Source of the DNA: JBBROH01 sp038229595
Lineage (GTDB): Bacteria; Chloroflexota; Chloroflexia; QHBQ01
NCBI GenBank assembly: GCA_038229595.1
Contig: JBBROH010000149.1
Location: 1 to 10,409, forward strand
Reading direction: 5' to 3'
DNA: 10,409 nucleotides
A program made the translations under genes and the position numbers. A model generated the notes under the pieces. The model did no database searches and was not told the DNA's origin. It saw only the letters and a list, made by a program, of their open reading frames with translations. This document shows, piece by piece, positions 7,137 through 10,409 of this stretch. Every line of letters starts with the position of its first letter. Within the stretch, counting starts at the first letter, position 1.

Positions 7137-8176
7137 GGTTGAGCCTGCTTGCCTGTTCGTTGTTTGAGGTTAGTGACGATGAGTTGGAGCTTCTTCGAGA
7201 GCTTGTCCCGGTCTATGATCTTCTTGTGGATGAGTACTCCCAGCACCCCGCTTGCGGTTGCTAGGGCTATAGCTACATAGAGTAGCAGCCAAAGATCGAG
7301 GTGTAGCCAGCCAAAGAAGCGGGGATCAGAGGTTGGTTTACGGTCAGCTAGCGGTGCGGACACCGACGGGGTTGAGGTTGGTAGTGGCAACGGTGTGGCC
7401 GTCCAGAGCCGTACTTCGACCGACAAGCCAACGGCGGCAGTTACATTGCTGGGTGGTTGCTCAAGGTAGGGCCGGGTGTCGGCCAACATCACGGTGGCCG
7501 CGGTTGGGGTTGCGGTTAGCGTGATCGTGCTGCTGGCGATGATGGTGGTTGTGACCGCTATGGTCAGCAGCGGCGGGGTAGCGGTTGCTGCGATCTGCGT
7601 TGGGGTAGCGTTTGGTTCAACCTGTGTTGCTGTAGTGGTTGGCTCAACCAGCATGGTTGCCGTCGGCGGTATGATTGGCGACACCAGCGTTGCGGTTGGC
7701 GGGGTTGTCGTCGGCATGGTAGCTGGGGCTGGTTGGCGACCTTGTGCTTGCTGCTGGAGCAAGGTAAAGGTAACACCAGTGCCATCGACCGGTGCCGCTT
7801 CCCAGTCGCGCACGATCCAGCCAGCCTCGCACGTGCTACGTAGTTGCCGGGCTGGGGGCTGCACGGTAAGCTGGCAGCTAACCTGTCCTTCGAGCAGCAA
7901 CCCCCAGCCCACAAACTGCAACCCACGCTCCTGCGCTGCCTGCTGCCCAGTGCTGCGATCTACGCTGAAGCTAACCAACCCTACGTTGCTCTGTTTGCGG
8001 CTGACGACGGCTGTTTGCAGTAGGCGGTCGTCGCCCCGTAGCAGAGCCGCCAGCGCGACGGTTGTGTTGCCACCCACGATGTGGGCAGTTACGCTGTCGG
8101 TTGGCGCGGCCTGTGCAGGCGTATAAGCCAGCAGCAGGAGCAGCAGGATCGTCAGGCTTTGCTTGACTTTGTTCAT
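7133..8176 (-). CDS. Secreted membrane-anchored protein with Thr/Pro linker
   Basis: I do not recognise a named family. The 347 residues show a clear plan. A signal peptide comes first (1-23, basic start, poly-Leu core, AQA before the expected cut). A compact domain of about 120 residues follows, with two cysteines (C101, C116) that could form a disulfide. Next is a Thr/Pro-rich stretch from about 148 to 280 with TPTAT-like motifs, then a membrane segment at about 293-316 and a short basic tail (KKIIDRDKLSKK). It should sit with its N-terminal domain outside the cell and its tail inside. The linker could span a thick wall, and such linkers are common in Chloroflexota. The start is set by the signal peptide and a purine-rich ribosome binding site. 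The stop overlaps the next ATG as ATGA. Position between two transfer ATPases suggests a channel or surface part of the conjugation machine (inference). Confidence 0.8.
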   Translation of the reverse strand: MNKVKQSLTILLLLLLAYTPAQAAPTDSVTAHIVGGNTTVALAALLRGDDRLLQTAVVSRKQSNVGLVSFSVDRSTGQQAAQERGLQFVGWGLLLEGQVSCQLTVQPPARQLRSTCEAGWIVRDWEAAPVDGTGVTFTLLQQQAQGRQPAPATMPTTTPPTATLVSPIIPPTATMLVEPTTTATQVEPNATPTQIAATATPPLLTIAVTTTIIASSTITLTATPTAATVMLADTRPYLEQPPSNVTAAVGLSVEVRLWTATPLPLPTSTPSVSAPLADRKPTSDPRFFGWLHLDLWLLLYVAIALATASGVLGVLIHKKIIDRDKLSKKLQLIVTNLKQRTGKQAQP

Positions 8177-8915
8177 CTTCCCCTTCCTTTCGTTTGGCTT
8201 GGGGCTTACCCTGTGGCAGCCACCGCCAGCCCCGCATTACCACGAACCCGATGATGAGGGCCACAAGCAACAGCTTGCCATCTATGACGGCTGATTGTGG
8301 CTTGTCTATCGCTAGCGGCGGGCTGCTTACCGGCGTTGAAGTGACCGGCGGGCGGCTGTTGACTACGCTGGTAGTGCTGACTACGCGGCTGCGGCTGATC
8401 GGCAGCGTGCTGGTCAGCGGCGCGGCAGTCGCTACGCTGGCAGGCTGCTCAAACGGACTGCTCTCGTCGGTCGGTAGCCCAGCGGGGTCGGTTGTTGGAG
8501 CGTCGCCGTTGGCGACCGTCGGCACGAACCCAGCCGCTTGCTGCACGCCGACCAGTTCCAGCCCACCCACTGCGTTGCGGCGGTAGCTCGCCTGCACCGT
8601 CTGCCGTTCCCCACCATAAGCCGGCCAGGTCAGGTAGTCGCGCCGCTCCTCGACCCCGCCGCGCAGCAGGTACACCACTGCACTCCGCACGTTGGTCGCT
8701 GCTTGCAGGCTGTAGCGACCCCCGGCTTCAGTATGGGCGGGCAGCAGCGTGGGGTTGCGGCCCAGCCCCAGCAGTACCGTGCGTTCGTCGCCAGCAAGCT
8801 CTGGCAACAACACCAGTAGCCGCAGTTCGTAGCGACTGCCCTTGCTGGTTTGCGCTTGGGCTGTTGTTGGCAGGGTTAGCAGCAGCATGGTCAGTATGAT
8901 AGCAACTACTCTCAT
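7971..8915 (-). CDS. Secreted membrane-anchored protein, 3' end doubtful
   Basis: As read, the frame gives 314 residues. A signal peptide occupies 1-21 (ending AQAQ) and a beta-rich domain about 25-130 (LRLLVLLPEL, YSLQAATNVRSAVVYLLRGG). A Pro/Thr/Ser linker lies at about 131-205 and a membrane segment at 214-228 (LLLVALIIGFVVM), followed by a basic tail. The plan is the same as in the next gene, so the two may be functional partners. No named family is recognised. The ATG at 8915 overlaps the previous stop as ATGA and has GGGGAG eight bases upstream. The last 206 bases overlap the next gene, and there the residues (Cys, Arg, Gln rich) look like an out-of-frame shadow. One extra G in the GGGG run at 8180-8183 would end the protein at 247 residues, at 8173, with an ATGA junction. 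I consider that the likely true end. Confidence 0.72.
   Translation of the reverse strand: MRVVAIILTMLLLTLPTTAQAQTSKGSRYELRLLVLLPELAGDERTVLLGLGRNPTLLPAHTEAGGRYSLQAATNVRSAVVYLLRGGVEERRDYLTWPAYGGERQTVQASYRRNAVGGLELVGVQQAAGFVPTVANGDAPTTDPAGLPTDESSPFEQPASVATAAPLTSTLPISRSRVVSTTSVVNSRPPVTSTPVSSPPLAIDKPQSAVIDGKLLLVALIIGFVVMRGWRWLPQGKPQAKRKEGEDEQSQAKPDDPAAPAAGLYACTGRANRQRNCPHRGWQHNRRAGGSATGRRPPTANSRRQPQTEQRRVG
8177..8189 (-). promoter_or_regulatory. Ribosome binding site of the second secreted-protein gene
   Basis: The minus strand reads AAGGAAGGGGAAG directly before the ATG at 8176. Together with the signal peptide that starts at this ATG, it fixes the start of the downstream gene although the upstream frame is still open here. 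The GGGG run inside it (8183-8180) is the suspected site of the upstream frame problem. Confidence 0.65.
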
Positions 8916-9157
8916 GAAGACGGCTCCCCGGCGGGCAGTTGCTCCCCGCGCAGCCGGTCGCGGCGGTCATACAGCACCCGCAGCCGCGCTTCTAGGGCTG
9001 CCAGCTTCACCGCATCCGCTTGCTCCTGCTCGGCCTCGGCCAGCCGTAGCCGGTAGGCCAACGCCTGCGCGTACTCGGCCACGCTGTAGCGCAGGATCAC
9101 TTCGCGCAAGGCCGGGTCTAGCTCTGGCTGGCTCGTGGCGTTTACCTTCGCGCTCAT
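8912..9157 (-). CDS. Small helical protein of the conjugation operon
   Basis: The gene encodes 81 residues with no signal peptide or membrane segment. After a short polar start (MSAKVNATSQPELDP) the sequence is almost wholly helix-forming and rich in Ala, Glu, Leu and Arg. Residues about 35-70 are likely to form a coiled coil (AEAEQEQADAVKLAALEARL). I do not recognise a family. The gene is real by context: its ATG overlaps the stop of the VirB4 reading (9156-9154) as ATGA, a GGGGG-containing site lies upstream, and its own TGA overlaps the next ATG as ATGA. It is thus translated between an ATPase and a secreted membrane protein, and may be a cytoplasmic adaptor of the transfer complex (inference). 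Confidence 0.7.
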   Translation of the reverse strand: MSAKVNATSQPELDPALREVILRYSVAEYAQALAYRLRLAEAEQEQADAVKLAALEARLRVLYDRRDRLRGEQLPAGEPSS

Positions 9158-9337
9158 GCCTCACCCCCTTCGGCGGCGCGACGCTCATCCTCAGCCGTGC
9201 GCCCTTCGACGAAGGTCTCGATGCGCCGCAGTTGCTGCGGACTGATCGCGTAGACGATGTGCAGCACCTTGTTGTCTACCACCTCAAGGGTTTGCCCCGT
9301 CTCCAGCGCGGTTAGCTGCGCCGCCTGCCCCTGCCCC
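9154..9337 (-). pseudogene. C-terminal part of VirB4-like ATPase in shifted frame
   Basis: In the -1 frame relative to the main VirB4-like frame, about 60 codons continue the protein: LGQGQAAQLTALETGQTLEV, then VVDNKVLHIVYAISPQQLRR and an acidic/basic tail to TGA at 9154. This fits the usual VirB4 ending, a Gly-rich turn followed by strands and a short helix, far better than the main frame, which stops at 9312 after GRGRRRS. The join is at the G-rich stretch 9328-9337, where either of two GGGG runs with one more G would make the reading continuous. The TGA overlaps the next gene's ATG as ATGA, which supports this as the true end. It is either a sequencing undercall or a genuine disruption. 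A classical slippery heptamer is not evident. Confidence 0.7.
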
Positions 9338-10409
9338 AGCCAAGCTCCGCTGCGATCTCCTGCGTGTTGGCCTGGCCCCGGCCTTGCCGCGCCAGGCGGA
9401 AGATGGAGGTGTTCTCCCACATCAACCGCCCGTACTTCGAGCGGAACGTGACCGGGTTCTGGTCTATGGCGATAAGTCTGAGTTGCAGGGCGCGGGCGCG
9501 TTTGAACAACTCGGCCACCCACTGCCCAAACGCTTCATACTCCTGCATTAGCAAGAGGCCAATTTCGTCAATGACCAACACCCGGCGTTGCGGCTTGTCT
9601 ACGATCTGTTGCCAGATGTGTTCTATGATCATGAACATCACCAGCGGGCGTTGGTAGCGGTCTACGTCGCGGATGTTGAACGAGACAAAGCGGTTGCTCA
9701 GGTCTACGTTGGTCGGCCCGTTGTAGCTGCCGCCTTCATAGCTGGGGTCAACGTAGAGCCGCAGCTTGCCCACCAGATCAACCGCCCCTTGCTCAAGCAG
9801 GTAGGGGATCAGGTCACTCAAGATCGGGGTGCCACGCCTGTGTTCGACCACTGCGTAGTCAGCGACACGCTCGGTCACTGCCTGCCGCACCTGTCCCCCG
9901 GCTAGTTGGTTTAGCTGCTGTACCCATGCGGGCTGACCGATGCCGCGCTGGTTGTGGATCAGCGCGGTGGCGGCCCGCTCATTCTTGCTTGTCCAGCCTA
10001 GCCGCAGTTCGTGCAGGATCGCCCGGCTGATCGCGCCAGTGGTGGATAGCCCCTCCTCAAAGTGGGCGTACAGGGTCTTGAGGGCTGCCGGTAGCGTGTT
10101 GTTGCGGGTCAGTGCGTCCAGCGACTCGCCGATCATTAGCTCGAACAAGCCTGCGATAAAGGTACGTTTCTCTGGCAAAGGCACTTTGTAGCCGGAGGGG
10201 GTGGTGCGGTCAAGGCAGTTGATCCGTGCGCCGCCTCTCGGCCCGAAGTTGATGATACTTCCACCGACGGCGCGGACGAAGCTGGCAACCCCGTTCTGCG
10301 GGTCTATGTAGTAGTAACTCATCTGCGGGTCTACCAGCAGCCAGCGCAGAGCTTCAATCAGCACCCCCTGCGTCTTGCCACTGCCGGTGATGCCCGCGAC
10401 GATAGTGTG
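9312..10409 (-). CDS. virB4: VirB4-like conjugation ATPase, 5' end beyond right edge
   Basis: This is the motor domain of a VirB4/TraE-type ATPase, which energises assembly of and transport through type IV secretion systems at the inner face of the membrane. The frame is open at the right edge; the N-terminal domain is outside the window. The Walker A motif GITGSGKT is encoded at 10394-10371. It is followed by YYYIDPQNG and VGGSIINFGPRGGARINCLD, the usual VirB4 order of an acidic strand and an IN-containing segment. The Walker B VIDEIG is at 9575-9558, then ELFKRARALQLRLIAIDQNP. The frame stops at 9314-9312, about 50 codons early, because of a frame change near 9328-9337; the missing end is in the frame that stops at 9154. 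A GTG at 10364 is not a credible start because Walker A lies before it. Family call secure; whether the gene is functional depends on the frameshift. Confidence 0.85.
   Translation of the reverse strand, partial: HTIVAGITGSGKTQGVLIEALRWLLVDPQMSYYYIDPQNGVASFVRAVGGSIINFGPRGGARINCLDRTTPSGYKVPLPEKRTFIAGLFELMIGESLDALTRNNTLPAALKTLYAHFEEGLSTTGAISRAILHELRLGWTSKNERAATALIHNQRGIGQPAWVQQLNQLAGGQVRQAVTERVADYAVVEHRRGTPILSDLIPYLLEQGAVDLVGKLRLYVDPSYEGGSYNGPTNVDLSNRFVSFNIRDVDRYQRPLVMFMIIEHIWQQIVDKPQRRVLVIDEIGLLLMQEYEAFGQWVAELFKRARALQLRLIAIDQNPVTFRSKYGRLMWENTSIFRLARQGRGQANTQEIAAELGWGRGRRRS

Noticed and set aside
7408..7740. Possible DNA repeat array in the Thr/Pro linker
   Set aside because: The similarity is at the level of Thr/Ala/Pro codons; I see no regular repeat unit or spacer, so this is low-complexity protein rather than CRISPR or tandem DNA repeats.
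7476..8126. Plus-strand open frame of 216 codons, rich in Val, Gly and Ala
   Set aside because: It is the mirror of the Thr/Pro linker of the minus-strand secreted protein; the apparent hydrophobic stretches come from the complement of Thr/Ala/Pro codons.

Overview
The window is a gene-dense, high-GC segment (visibly above 60% GC, not counted exactly). Every supported gene is on the minus strand, so transcription runs from the right edge to the left edge. The content is a conjugation and plasmid-maintenance module: a VirB4-type ATPase, a small helical protein, two secreted membrane-anchored proteins with Pro/Thr/Ser linkers, a large VirD4/TraG-like coupling ATPase, a replication-relaxation family protein, a ParB-like partition protein, a WD40-type beta-propeller and an unrecognised partial gene. 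This suggests a plasmid or integrative conjugative element. The host is probably a Chloroflexota bacterium. That is an inference from the TPTAT-type extracellular linkers, single-membrane anchoring and high GC, not from any marker gene.

Layout in transcription order. The VirB4-like gene enters from the right edge with its Walker A motif just inside the window, and it ends at 9154 only after a -1 change of frame near 9328-9337. It is joined by an ATGA overlap to an 81-aa helical ORF, which is joined by ATGA to the first secreted protein (start 8915). The second secreted protein starts at 8176 behind a strong ribosome binding site and is joined by ATGA to the 1095-aa coupling ATPase (7136-3849). 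Five bases later comes the replication-relaxation gene (3843-2896), and 43 bases after that the ParB-like gene (2852-1506), which has its own good ribosome binding site. A near-consensus sigma-70 type promoter at 1468-1496 then starts a second transcription unit with the WD40 gene (from 1435 or 1417) and an overlapping gene that runs off the left edge. No intergenic gap exceeds about 75 bases, and I see no RNA genes, IS elements or CRISPR arrays.

How the genes may work together (inference): the VirB4-like ATPase and the coupling ATPase would power a type IV secretion-like DNA transfer machine. The two linker-bearing membrane proteins and the 81-aa protein would be lineage-specific channel parts. 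The replication-relaxation protein may process or replicate the DNA, and ParB would stabilise the element.

The sequence has two frame problems. The VirB4 gene is broken near its 3' end, and the first secreted gene appears to overlap the next gene by 206 bases. Each is repaired by adding one G to a GGGG run, and each repair restores an ATGA junction of the kind seen elsewhere in this operon. Undercalled homopolymers or real single-base deletions are therefore the simplest explanation.
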